Positions 1 to 7,645 of a stretch of 64,000 nucleotides of DNA are shown one piece after another. The stretch is from Rhizobiaceae bacterium (GTDB taxonomy: Bacteria > Pseudomonadota > Alphaproteobacteria > Rhizobiales > Rhizobiaceae). The stretch covers positions 1-64,000 of the forward strand of contig JAMLJD010000008.1 in NCBI GenBank assembly GCA_023953775.1. The letters are read 5' to 3'. The stretch's first letter is position 1. The number at the start of each line of letters is the position of its first letter. The position numbers and the translations under genes were made by a program. The notes beneath the pieces are model-generated. The model saw only the letters and a program-made list of their open reading frames with translations, was not told where the DNA came from and ran no database searches.

Positions 1-274
1 CGCGATGCGCCAGGGCAGCGTCTTCATCAATGCCGGCCGCGGCGCCCAGTGCGACCAGCCGGCGCTGATCGCGGCGCTGCAAAGCGGCCACCTTGCCGCC
101 GCCACCCTCGATGTCCTGGCCGACGAGCCGCCGGCGCGGGACGATCCGATCTGGTTGGCGCCGAACTGCCTGATCACGCCCCATGTCGCGACGTCGCCGG
201 ATATCGAGACCGCCGCGAGGACCGTCGCGCAGAACATCCGCGATGCGCTCGCGGGACGGCTGACTGCGCGCTAA
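1..274 (+). CDS. D-2-hydroxyacid dehydrogenase, C-terminal part (glyoxylate/hydroxypyruvate reductase-like)
   Basis: This is the C-terminal ~91 residues of a NAD(P)-dependent D-2-hydroxyacid dehydrogenase, cut by the left window edge. The reading frame is open from base 2 and an internal ATG at base 5 is probably not the start. The family interconverts 2-oxoacids and D-2-hydroxyacids in the cytoplasm. Visible are the INAGRG turn of the Rossmann domain, the LDVLADEPP segment carrying the catalytic Glu, and TPHVATSPD carrying the catalytic His; the catalytic Arg lies outside the window. The short linker resembles the GhrA branch, but the substrate cannot be fixed from this fragment. It converges on the aminotransferase-like gene at 427-1335. 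Confidence 0.85.
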   Translation, partial: AMRQGSVFINAGRGAQCDQPALIAALQSGHLAAATLDVLADEPPARDDPIWLAPNCLITPHVATSPDIETAARTVAQNIRDALAGRLTAR

Positions 275-380
275 AGCTGCTGATCCAGGGCCGAGAATGA
301 CAGGAAAATCGTCAACGGGTACCGGAACCCGCGCAATTTCCGGCCGCCGAAACACGTTTTTCCGCGCTTTTTCCGGGTCG

Positions 381-396
381 CCGGCGTGGCCGCCGG
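381..396. terminator. Hairpin between convergent genes
   Basis: A 6-bp GC-only stem (CCGGCG/CGCCGG) with a TGGC loop lies between two convergent genes. There is no clear U-run, so a terminator role is inferred mainly from position. Confidence 0.3.
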
Positions 397-426
397 AGCC
401 TCTGGCGAACGCCGGAGATGCTTCTC

Positions 427-1335
427 CTAGCGCATGACCCAGGCCTCGTAGGCCTCGGCGACGCGGGCCGTCACGGGCCCTGGTTTTCCGCTTCCGATGA
501 CGCGGCCATCGACCCTGACGACCGGTGTGACCCCGCCCAGCGTTCCGGTCACGAATGCCTCTCCGGCCGAGTAGACCTCGGCGAGCGTGAAGTCCTTTTC
601 CAGAGCCCTTTGCCCCAGCCCGCGCCAGCTTTCGAGAACCGCCCGCTGGGTCAGGCCCTTGAACGAGAAGCTGCCGGTCGAGGTCCAGATCTCGTCGCCG
701 CGAGCAATGAAGAAGTTGGTCGAGTTGCAGCTTGCGACGAAGCCGCGCGGATCGAGCATCAGGGCTTCGTCGGCGCCGGCATTGATCGCCTGGATCAGCG
801 CCTGGATGAGATTGAGCCGGCTGTGCGAATTGAGCCGCAAATCAAAGACGTCCGGTCCGCTGGTGCGGAATGTCGAAGTGAAGAGCGACAGGCCCCTGGA
901 CTTGGACTCGGGTCGCGGCGTCTTGTACTCGGCGACGATGGCCAATGTGGCCTTGCCGATCACGAAGCGCGGATCCTGGTTGGGCGTGCTCTTCATGCCG
1001 CGCGAGACCATCAGGCGGATATGGGCGCCGTCCGCCATGCCGTTCGCCGCCAGCGTGTCGTTGATCGCCGCGCTGATCTCGTCGCGGCTGCGCCCGATGT
1101 CGAGCGCGATCGACCCGACGCCCTCGAAGAGCCGGTCGAGATGCGCCTCGAGCTGGATGATCCGGCCGCGCTTGAGGCGCAGTCCCTCCCACACGCCGTC
1201 TCCAAGCACGAAACCGCTGTCGAACACCGACACCATGGCACGGTCACGCGGAACCAGTTGGCCGTCGATGTAGACGAGGACCTTCTCGTTGCGGGGATCG
1301 GAAACATATCCCTGAGCACTGCCGTCTTCCTTCAT
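427..1335 (-). CDS. Class IV (fold type IV) aminotransferase-like protein
   Basis: A 302-residue protein of the branched-chain/D-amino-acid aminotransferase and aminodeoxychorismate lyase superfamily, close to the usual ~290-300 residues. Family hallmarks are YIDGQLVPRDRAMVSVFDSGF near the N-terminus (residues 22-42), the GADEALMLD segment (187-195) and the NSTNFFI motif (204-210). Where the PLP-binding lysine normally sits, just upstream of GADEA, this protein has LRLNSHSRLN (166-175) with no lysine, so activity or its lysine register needs checking. It lies downstream of the amino-acid ABC operon on the same strand, suggesting a role in metabolising the imported compound; that link is inferred. 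The start is an ATG with no better alternative. Confidence 0.8.
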   Translation of the reverse strand: MKEDGSAQGYVSDPRNEKVLVYIDGQLVPRDRAMVSVFDSGFVLGDGVWEGLRLKRGRIIQLEAHLDRLFEGVGSIALDIGRSRDEISAAINDTLAANGMADGAHIRLMVSRGMKSTPNQDPRFVIGKATLAIVAEYKTPRPESKSRGLSLFTSTFRTSGPDVFDLRLNSHSRLNLIQALIQAINAGADEALMLDPRGFVASCNSTNFFIARGDEIWTSTGSFSFKGLTQRAVLESWRGLGQRALEKDFTLAEVYSAGEAFVTGTLGGVTPVVRVDGRVIGSGKPGPVTARVAEAYEAWVMR

Positions 1336-1353
1336 CGAACCCGATCCTCGCTA

Positions 1354-1381
1354 GTGTCCCGTGCAGCGAGGTGAGGGACAC
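1354..1381. promoter_or_regulatory. Inverted repeat upstream of aminotransferase-like gene
   Basis: GTGTCCC and GGGACAC form perfect 7-bp arms separated by 14 bp, about 20 bp upstream of the aminotransferase-like start codon at 1335. It could be an operator or a leader hairpin. No regulator can be assigned. Confidence 0.3.
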
Positions 1382-1429
1382 CCGCGCCGCACAAATGCTT
1401 GAAAACCAATACTGCAGGCCATGCTTCCG

Positions 1430-1456
1430 CCCGGAAACCGGTGTCCGCTTTCCGGG
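1430..1456 (-). terminator. Hairpin after amino-acid ABC operon
   Basis: CCCGGAAA and TTTCCGGG form an 8-bp stem with an 11-nt loop, directly after the ATPase stop codon at 1465. A U-run is lacking. It may end or attenuate the ABC operon before the aminotransferase-like gene. Confidence 0.4.
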
Positions 1457-1464
1457 ACCATGGC

Positions 1465-2235
1465 CTAGAACTGAAACCGCCGGTGCTCGGCGAGAAACTG
1501 CCGGGTCAGCGGACGCTGCGGATTCTTGAGCACCTCGTCCGGTGTGCCGGTTTCGTAGATCCCGCCTTCGGCGAGAAAGACGATCCGCGTCGCGACATGG
1601 TAGGCGAAGCCGATCTCATGGGTGACGAGGAGCATGGTCCGGCCCTCATTGGCCAGTTGCTCGATGACGCTCAGCACTTCGCCGACGAGCGCCGGGTCGA
1701 GGGCCGACGTCGGCTCGTCGAACAGCAGGATCTCAGGGTCCATCGCCAGGGCGCGGGCAATCGCCACGCGCTGCTTCTGCCCGCCCGACAGCCTCGAGGG
1801 ATAGGTGTCGGCCTTGTCGGCGAGGCCCACCCGCTTCAGCTCGGCCAACGCGCGTTCCCGCGCCTGCCCGGCGGCCATGCCGCGGACCGTGACCAGCCCC
1901 TCGGCGACATTGCCGGCGACGGTCATGTGCGGGAACAGGTTGAACTGCTGGAACACCATGCCGACGCGCTGGCGCAGCGCACAGAGCTCACGCTCGGAGT
2001 AGCGCGTTCCCTTGCGGCCCGCTTCGCCGACGGCCGTGCCGCCGACCTCGATCTGCCCCGAATCCGGCGTTTCCAGCACGTTGATGCAGCGAAGCAGCGT
2101 GCTTTTTCCCGAACCCGATGCGCCGAGAATGACGATGCGGTCGCCCGGGTCGACCTCGAGATCGACGCCAGAAAACACGTCATTTCCGTCGAAGGTCTTT
2201 GCAAGAGCTTTCAGCCGAAGCGCCGGATTTGCCAT
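1465..2235 (-). CDS. Polar amino-acid ABC transporter, ATP-binding protein
   Basis: A 256-residue ATPase that powers import through the two membrane subunits encoded just upstream. It has Walker A GASGSGKST, a Q-loop in VFQQFNLFPH, the signature LSGGQKQR, Walker B ILLFDEPTSALD and the switch His in LVTHE. The LFPH Q-loop and overall length are typical of the GlnQ/HisP/AapP family. The ATG at 2235 was chosen because the protein then begins directly at the conserved N-terminal strand; the frame stays open further upstream only as antisense-type sequence over the permease gene. It sits 2 bp after the permease stop codon, consistent with one operon. Confidence 0.95.
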   Translation of the reverse strand: MANPALRLKALAKTFDGNDVFSGVDLEVDPGDRIVILGASGSGKSTLLRCINVLETPDSGQIEVGGTAVGEAGRKGTRYSERELCALRQRVGMVFQQFNLFPHMTVAGNVAEGLVTVRGMAAGQARERALAELKRVGLADKADTYPSRLSGGQKQRVAIARALAMDPEILLFDEPTSALDPALVGEVLSVIEQLANEGRTMLLVTHEIGFAYHVATRIVFLAEGGIYETGTPDEVLKNPQRPLTRQFLAEHRRFQF

Positions 2236-2237
2236 GG

Positions 2238-2903
2238 TCAGTCGCTCCGCGCGAGACGCCGCTCGACCGCATAGGTCACGCGCACGATCGGATACAGGAT
2301 GACGAGGAAGATCGCGGCGATGACCGTGTAGACTTCCAGCGGATTGAAGTTCAGCGAGGCGATCAGCTTGCCCTGCTGCAGGAGCTCCACATAGGCAACG
2401 ACCGAGGCAAGCGTCGACATCTTGAAGATCTCGACGCCCCGGTTGGTGAGCGCGGGAATGATCCGGCGGATTGCCTGGGGCAGGACGATGCGGCGAAGCG
2501 TCTGGAGACCGGACATGCCGATGGCGCGCGCCGCCTCCCACTGGCCGGGCTCGATGGACTGGATGCCGCCGCGATAGATCTCGGCGGAATAGGCTGCCGA
2601 ATTGAGCGAGATGCCGAGGATCGCCGCGGTGAACGGACCGATCTCGATCGGCACGATGATGGGCAGCGCGTAGTAGAACCAGAGGATCTGGACCAGCACG
2701 GGCGTGTTGCGGAAAAACTCGACGAAGGCCGTCGCCAGCCAGCGGACCGGCAGGTGCCGCGAGCGCCGGCCGAGAGCGATGACGAGCCCGAGGCTCATGC
2801 CGAGGACGAGGCAGACGACAAACAGGCGCAGCGTCCCGCCGACGCCGATTGCCAGCGCCCACCAGTTGTCGAAAACGCTCTCGAAGTTCCAGCGGTAGCT
2901 CAT
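2238..2903 (-). CDS. Polar amino-acid ABC transporter permease
   Basis: A 221-residue inner-membrane subunit of the HisMQ/GlnP type. It carries the conserved cytoplasmic coupling segment GQWEAARAIG (EAA loop) followed by LPQAIRR, and an FRNTPVLVQILWF helix typical of the family. Its ATG at 2903 overlaps the stop codon of the preceding permease by 4 bp (ATGA), indicating translational coupling. With 2900-3574 it should form a heterodimeric channel. Confidence 0.93.
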   Translation of the reverse strand: MSYRWNFESVFDNWWALAIGVGGTLRLFVVCLVLGMSLGLVIALGRRSRHLPVRWLATAFVEFFRNTPVLVQILWFYYALPIIVPIEIGPFTAAILGISLNSAAYSAEIYRGGIQSIEPGQWEAARAIGMSGLQTLRRIVLPQAIRRIIPALTNRGVEIFKMSTLASVVAYVELLQQGKLIASLNFNPLEVYTVIAAIFLVILYPIVRVTYAVERRLARSD

Positions 2904-3574
2904 GCCGTGAACTCCCCGCTTCGGGCGAAACGGCGTTCGATCCGCGACGCCAGGATGCTGATGAAGGAAATCGTCACGAAGTAGATGAGCGCCACCACCG
3001 TGAAGACCTCCAGCGGACGAAATGTCTTCTGCGCGAGCTCGTTGGCCTGGAACAGAAGGTCCGCGTAAGAGACCGTCGCGACGAGCGTCGTCGTCTTCAT
3101 GAGCTCGATCGACCGTTCCATCATCGAGGGGAACATGCGCTTGACCGCCTGCGGCAGGATGATGCGACGCATGCACTGGTTGTGGCTCATGCCGATCGCC
3201 CTCGCCGCCTCCCACTGCCCGCGCTCGATGGACACGATGCCGGCGCGAAAGATCTCGGCGAAGAACGCGCCGCTCTGGATCGTGAAGGTCAGCGCGGCGG
3301 CGATGAAGGGGGTCATCTGAACCGACAGGACGATCGGCAGGCCGAAATAGAACCAGAAGAGCTGGACGAGCGGCGGCGTGGTGCGGAAAACCTCGATCAC
3401 GCCGCCGGCCGGCGCGCTGAGCCAGCGCCGGCTGGAAAGTCGGGCCAGTGCAAGCACAAGACCCACGACGAGGCCGCCCGACAGGGCGGTCGCCGTGAGG
3501 ATTAGCGTGTTGCGGAAACCGGCGAGCAGGAAGCCGCTTTCCGCAAGCACCGGCGCGAAGTTCCATTCATACAT
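2900..3574 (-). CDS. Polar amino-acid ABC transporter permease
   Basis: A 224-residue HisMQ-type permease, the first membrane subunit in the operon. Signatures are FRTTPPLVQLFWFYFGLP, the EAA loop RGQWEAARAIG and LPQAVKRMFP. It follows the binding-protein gene after 15 bp. The two permeases are clearly homologous but divergent, as expected for a heterodimer. Substrate class (polar or charged amino acid, or opine-like compound) is inferred from family only. Confidence 0.93.
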   Translation of the reverse strand: MYEWNFAPVLAESGFLLAGFRNTLILTATALSGGLVVGLVLALARLSSRRWLSAPAGGVIEVFRTTPPLVQLFWFYFGLPIVLSVQMTPFIAAALTFTIQSGAFFAEIFRAGIVSIERGQWEAARAIGMSHNQCMRRIILPQAVKRMFPSMMERSIELMKTTTLVATVSYADLLFQANELAQKTFRPLEVFTVVALIYFVTISFISILASRIERRFARSGEFTA

Positions 3575-3589
3575 GACGGAACTGTAGCG

Positions 3590-4426
3590 TCAGAGCAGCT
3601 CTTTGATGATCGGCGGCGCCGATTTCGGGTCGAGGCCGAAGCCCGTTAGGAAGTCCTCGTACCAGATCTGGATCTTGCCGGACTGGTAGTATTCCTTGAG
3701 CTGACCGTCGACGAACGCGACGAACTCCGTGTCGCCCTTGCGGACGGCCGCGCTGGTAGGGTTGGACTTGACCGGCGAGGGCACGACGATCTTACCGGCG
3801 CCGAGCTTCTGGCGTGCCGCGATCAGGGGCGGATGGAACAGGCATACCGCGTCGACGCGGCCCGACTGGAATGCGGCGATTGCCTCCGTATTGCCGGGAA
3901 AGCGCTGGATGTCCGCATTGCCGACATTCTCGGTGAGGAACTTGTCCATGCTGGTCGCCTGCGGCACGGCGATCTTGATACCGGCCTTGTTCAGGTCTTC
4001 CCAGGTCGTCACCGCGAGATCGTCGCGAGCCAGAACGGCAAGCGAATAGTAGAGCAGAGGCGCATCCGGGAAATCCGCCGCCTGCTTCCGCTCGTCGGTC
4101 GCGTCGAGCACGAACATGATGTCGATCTTGTTGCTCTGGAGCGCCGCGACCGCGGTACCCCACGTCACCTCGACCGGCTCGAACGTCACGCCGAGCGCCT
4201 CGGCCATCGCCTTGCCCGCCGAAACGCCGACGCCCGAGGTCCATTCCCCGGTGGCCGGGTCCTTCGAGTACCATGGCGGGGCCTGGGTCACGCCGACGCG
4301 AAGCGTGCCGCGCGCCTTGATGTCCTCCATGCTGCCGGCAGCCAGCACCGGCGCGATGCCGCGCGTTGCCGCCACGGCAAGGGCGGTTCCTGCGATCAAT
4401 GAAAACTTCCTGCGGGTGATCATCAT
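3590..4426 (-). CDS. Amino-acid ABC transporter substrate-binding protein
   Basis: A 278-residue periplasmic binding protein of family 3 (SBP_bac_3), first gene of the operon. The N-terminus has TRRKFSLIAG followed by a hydrophobic stretch and AAG, a likely twin-arginine signal peptide. The mature part starts with the GTLRVGVTQAPPWYSKD strand and contains GVGVSAGKAMAEALG and AVPQATSMDKFL, all typical of the fold. Ligand is not predictable. The 279-bp gap to the divergent GntR gene contains a palindrome (4483-4496) that may control both directions. Confidence 0.93.
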   Translation of the reverse strand: MMITRRKFSLIAGTALAVAATRGIAPVLAAGSMEDIKARGTLRVGVTQAPPWYSKDPATGEWTSGVGVSAGKAMAEALGVTFEPVEVTWGTAVAALQSNKIDIMFVLDATDERKQAADFPDAPLLYYSLAVLARDDLAVTTWEDLNKAGIKIAVPQATSMDKFLTENVGNADIQRFPGNTEAIAAFQSGRVDAVCLFHPPLIAARQKLGAGKIVVPSPVKSNPTSAAVRKGDTEFVAFVDGQLKEYYQSGKIQIWYEDFLTGFGLDPKSAPPIIKELL

Positions 4427-4482
4427 GCGCCTCTCTCCTCAGCCAATCGCGCTTTCACGAGAATAGAATGCGAGTTATTGTC

Positions 4483-4496
4483 GATTGTCAACAATC
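4483..4496. promoter_or_regulatory. Candidate FCD-GntR operator
   Basis: GATTGTCAACAATC has perfect 6-bp arms around a CA centre, 57 bp upstream of the binding-protein start and about 210 bp from the divergent regulator gene. Its core TTGT-NN-ACAA fits the short palindromes bound by FadR/FCD-type GntR proteins, so the neighbouring regulator is the obvious candidate. The rest of 4497-4705 shows no convincing gene. Confidence 0.5.
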
Positions 4497-4705
4497 TTCC
4501 GAACTGCTATCCCATTGAGGTCCACGGGGAGACGGATCGGGAGTGGCCCGATGCCCGAATGGTGGTCACCGGCGAGCCGGACCTGTATCGTGCCGGAGGT
4601 GCGGCAACCCGAACCATATCTCCGCGACGAACGAGGGCAGGCTCGGGCCCGCCGACGGCCACGGGCAGCCTGGAATGACCGGTTCGCCGGGACTGACACA
4701 ACGAG

Positions 4706-5380
4706 ATGAGGACAATGGGTCAACTGGTCGATCTCCTGCCGCGCAGCACCTTCCGCGAGCAGATTTCCCTCAAGCTTCGGGAAGCGATCATGAACGGCAG
4801 TCTCGCGCCCGGAAGCCAGATCGTGGAATCGCGGCTGGCGAGCCAGTTCGGCGTCAGCCGCGGACCGCTTCGCGAAGCGATCCGCGAGCTGATCAATGAA
4901 GGCCTTCTCGTCTCGCGATCCTATACGTCGACCTTCGTCATCGACCTGTCGAAGGACGACGTGCAGGAGATCTATTCGATCCGCACCGCTCTGGAGACCT
5001 TCGCGTTCGAGCTCGTCTGGGAGACGCGCGACGACTGGTTCCGCGACGAGATCAGGAGGCGGCATGCGGCGCTGCTCGAGACGATCGACTGTGGAGCCGA
5101 CGACGAAAGCATCGCGGCCGAACTGTCGCTTCACTCGCTCGTCTACGAAGCCAGCCGGCACAAGCTGCTGGTTTCGATGTGGAACGGGCTGAAGGGACGG
5201 CTGCAGATCTACTGGGCGGCGCACCACCGCGCCCACGGCATACGCGGGCCGAAGCGGGAATCGCACGACCAGTATGTGGCACTGGCGCTGGGCGACGACC
5301 TGAACGCGATGAAAGCCGAAATTTCGGACCACATGAAACGCGGCGCGAAGGTCACGGAAGCGTTTCTGGAACGCGCGTGA
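4706..5380 (+). CDS. GntR-family transcriptional regulator (FCD subfamily)
   Basis: A 224-residue regulator with an N-terminal winged helix (about residues 12-75, including SRLASQFGVSRGPLREAIREL) and an all-helical C-terminal FCD ligand-binding domain. Candidate metal-ligand histidines are in LSLHSL, RESHDQY and SDHMKRG, the typical spacing for metal-dependent FCD proteins. It is divergent from the amino-acid ABC operon and probably represses it until a ligand binds. Two in-frame ATGs (4706 and 4715) are possible; the first is used because the second would leave only 2 bp to an AGGA. Confidence 0.9.
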   Translation: MRTMGQLVDLLPRSTFREQISLKLREAIMNGSLAPGSQIVESRLASQFGVSRGPLREAIRELINEGLLVSRSYTSTFVIDLSKDDVQEIYSIRTALETFAFELVWETRDDWFRDEIRRRHAALLETIDCGADDESIAAELSLHSLVYEASRHKLLVSMWNGLKGRLQIYWAAHHRAHGIRGPKRESHDQYVALALGDDLNAMKAEISDHMKRGAKVTEAFLERA

Positions 5381-5434
5381 GAACCCCCGCCGTCAAAGGC
5401 CAGACAAGCAGGGATTGAACCTCGCCACGCGAAG

Positions 5435-5456
5435 CGCCGCCCTGTCATGCGCGGCG
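5435..5456. terminator. Hairpin between convergent genes
   Basis: CGCCGC and GCGGCG form a 6-bp stem with a 10-nt loop between the gntR and GlsB-like genes, which converge. No U-run; weak support. Confidence 0.25.
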
Positions 5457-5470
5457 GCCATCCGGCTTCT

Positions 5471-5725
5471 TCAGGCCTGCTTCACGAGCCGGATCAGGAC
5501 CAGCAGGATGACCGCGCCTATGGTCGAGTGGATGATCGCCGCCAGGACGCCGCCACCGATCGAGATGCCGATCGCGGGAAACAGCAGGCCGGCGATGAAT
5601 GCGCCGACAATGCCGACGACGATGTTGCCGAGCAGCCCGAAACCGAACCCCTTGACGATCAGCCCGGCGAGCCAGCCGGCTATGGCGCCCACGATGATGA
5701 AGACGACCAGACTTTCGATGCCCAT
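5471..5725 (-). CDS. GlsB/YeaQ/YmgE family small membrane protein
   Basis: An 84-residue, glycine-rich protein with three hydrophobic segments, matching the transglycosylase-associated/GlsB family of inner-membrane stress proteins. The IVVGAIAGWLAG start and LLGNIVVGIVGAFIAG middle are diagnostic. The molecular role is not established; members are often induced by envelope, acid or osmotic stress. It follows the 48-residue membrane protein at 5727-5873 with a 1-bp gap, so the two are likely cotranscribed. Confidence 0.88.
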   Translation of the reverse strand: MGIESLVVFIIVGAIAGWLAGLIVKGFGFGLLGNIVVGIVGAFIAGLLFPAIGISIGGGVLAAIIHSTIGAVILLVLIRLVKQA

Positions 5726-5726
5726 C

Positions 5727-5873
5727 TTACTTGCCCTCGATCGATATGCCGTCCTCGTCGATCTTCAGCTCGACGCCTGACGGCTTGGTTTCCTCGCGAT
5801 AGACGTAGATCGCGAGCGCGACGACGACCACAGCGAGCGCACCGATAATCACGTAGAGCATGTTCCTGCTCAT
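5727..5873 (-). CDS. Small single-pass membrane protein (48 aa)
   Basis: A short open frame of 48 residues starting MSRNMLYVIIGALAVVVVAL. One transmembrane helix (about residues 5-24) is followed by a charged tail ending DEDGISIEGK. The start ATG at 5873 precedes an open frame ending at TAA 5727, one base before the GlsB-like start codon. The composition and tight spacing support a real gene. I recognise no function; small proteins of this form are common in Hyphomicrobiales. Confidence 0.65.
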   Translation of the reverse strand: MSRNMLYVIIGALAVVVVALAIYVYREETKPSGVELKIDEDGISIEGK

Positions 5874-5945
5874 CGACGCGGCACCCTCCGAATCGCAACC
5901 GCCAACGGTGGAAGACTAGATCATTTCCAGCGGGGAACCACTGTC

Positions 5946-6788
5946 TCAGGCGTTCTCCCGGGCTTTTTCACGCCGCGCGACGCGCGCCCGGATGCTGTCG
6001 ATGTCGGCGCGCGGCGTGGCGGCGAAAAGCGTACGCGTGTATTCGTGCTGCGGGTTCGAGAAGACCTCGTCGCGCGAGCCGTACTCCACCGCCTCACCGA
6101 AATACATGACCATCACATCGTCGGCGATGTAGCGCACCACGGACAGATCGTGGCTGATGAAAACGTAAGTCAAGCCGAACTCTTCCTGGAGGTCGGCGAG
6201 CAGATTGAGGACCTGCGCCTGCACCGACAGGTCGAGCGCGGAGACCGGTTCGTCGAGCACCAGCAGCGTCGGATTGAGCATCAGCGCGCGGGCGATCGCG
6301 ATGCGCTGGCGCTGGCCGCCCGAAAACATATGCGGATAGCGGCCGAAATGTTCGGGCGCCAGCCCGACCTTGAGCAGCATCTGCATCGCCCTGTCCCGGC
6401 GTTCTCCCGCTGGCATGTCGGTATTGATGATCAGCGGCTCGGCCAGGACGTCGGCGATCCTCTGGCGCGGATTGAGCGAGCCGTAGGGGTTCTGGAAAAC
6501 GATCTGGACCTTGCGGCGCATCTCGGCGTTGAGACCGGTTTGCGCGATGTCCACCTTCTCGCCCTCGATGAGAAGTTCGCCCGAGGTCGCCGGATCGATC
6601 ATCGTGATGATGCGCGCGAGTGTCGACTTGCCGCAGCCGCTCTCGCCGACGATGGCCAGCGTCTTGCCCTTCTCGACCTTCAGGCTGACGCCCTTGACGG
6701 CGCGCAGGGTCCTGGCGGCGCCGAACAGCCCGCCGCCAATATGATAGTCGCGGACGATGTCGCGGGTTTCGAGGACGATATCGCTCAT
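5946..6788 (-). CDS. dppF: Dipeptide ABC transporter ATP-binding protein DppF
   Basis: A 280-residue ATPase of the oligopeptide/dipeptide family. Walker A GESGCGKST, Q-loop FQNPYGSLNPRQ, signature FSGGQRQR, Walker B LLVLDEPVSALD and the switch His in FISHDLSVV are all intact, and the C-terminus has the HEYTRTLFAATP element near the usual family extension. Its ATG overlaps the dppD stop by 4 bp. It is shorter at the C-terminus than E. coli DppF (about 334 aa). It acts with DppD as the heterodimeric motor for DppBC. Confidence 0.93.
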   Translation of the reverse strand: MSDIVLETRDIVRDYHIGGGLFGAARTLRAVKGVSLKVEKGKTLAIVGESGCGKSTLARIITMIDPATSGELLIEGEKVDIAQTGLNAEMRRKVQIVFQNPYGSLNPRQRIADVLAEPLIINTDMPAGERRDRAMQMLLKVGLAPEHFGRYPHMFSGGQRQRIAIARALMLNPTLLVLDEPVSALDLSVQAQVLNLLADLQEEFGLTYVFISHDLSVVRYIADDVMVMYFGEAVEYGSRDEVFSNPQHEYTRTLFAATPRADIDSIRARVARREKARENA

Positions 6789-7642
6789 CGGACGGCCTCG
6801 CGCGCCGGCAGATCGGCGAGGAAGTTCTCGTCGGAAATGGTCGGCAGCCTGTCGCCGACGGCGTTTTCAGGCAGCGCGGAAAGCAACGCGCGGGTATAGC
6901 GGCTCTTCGGGTTTTCGAAGAGAGTCAGCACGTCGGCCTCCTCCATCATATGGCCCTTGTACTTGACGATCACCCGGTCGGCGGTCTCGGCGACCACGCC
7001 CATATCGTGGGTGATCATGATCATCGCCATGCCGGTCCGGGCCTGGAGCTTCATCAGCAGGTCCAGGATCTGCTTCTGAATCGTGACGTCGAGCGCCGTC
7101 GTCGGCTCGTCGGCGATGAGAAGCTTCGGATTGCAGGCGATCGCCATGGCGATCATGACGCGCTGGCACTGTCCGCCCGACATCTGGTGCGGGAAGGCCG
7201 ACAACCGGTCCGCGGGGTCGGGAATGCCGACGAGGCGCAGCAGCTCGACCGCGCGCTCGCGGCGCTGGGCGCGGCCCATGCCCATGTGGAAGCGCAATAC
7301 CTCCTCGATCTGGAAGCCGACCGTGAAGCACGGATTGAGGCTGGCGATCGGCTCCTGGAAGATCATCGCGATATCCTTGCCGACCAGCTTGCGCCGCTCG
7401 GCGGGATCGAGGTGGAGGATGTCGCGGCCCTGGAACGTCATCCTGTCGGCGGTCACCTTGGCGGTCCAGGGCAAAAGGCCCATCATCGCCAGCATCGACA
7501 CCGACTTGCCGGAGCCCGATTCCCCGACGATCGCCAGCACTTCGCGCTCGTCGACGGACAGCGACAGGCCGTCGACCGCGCGGAAAATTCCGCCGACCGT
7601 ATCGAACTCGACGACGAGGTTTTCGATTTCGAGCAGGGCCAT
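6785..7642 (-). CDS. dppD: Dipeptide ABC transporter ATP-binding protein DppD
   Basis: A 285-residue ATPase, partner of DppF. It has Walker A GESGSGKS, Q-loop FQEPIASLNPCFTVG, signature MSGGQCQRVMIA, Walker B LLIADEPTTALD, and ITHDMGVVAE. A cysteine replaces the more usual Gln/Lys in the signature region (GGQCQR), a tolerated variation. It lies 3 bp after dppC and overlaps dppF by 4 bp, fitting the order dppA-B-C-D-F of a single operon. Confidence 0.93.
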   Translation of the reverse strand: MALLEIENLVVEFDTVGGIFRAVDGLSLSVDEREVLAIVGESGSGKSVSMLAMMGLLPWTAKVTADRMTFQGRDILHLDPAERRKLVGKDIAMIFQEPIASLNPCFTVGFQIEEVLRFHMGMGRAQRRERAVELLRLVGIPDPADRLSAFPHQMSGGQCQRVMIAMAIACNPKLLIADEPTTALDVTIQKQILDLLMKLQARTGMAMIMITHDMGVVAETADRVIVKYKGHMMEEADVLTLFENPKSRYTRALLSALPENAVGDRLPTISDENFLADLPAREAVR

Positions 7643-7645
7643 CGG

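Noticed and set aside
4497-4705. Short plus-strand frames between the amino-acid ABC operon and gntR
   Set aside because: They start inside the divergent promoter region, have no family-like sequence and no convincing ribosome site.
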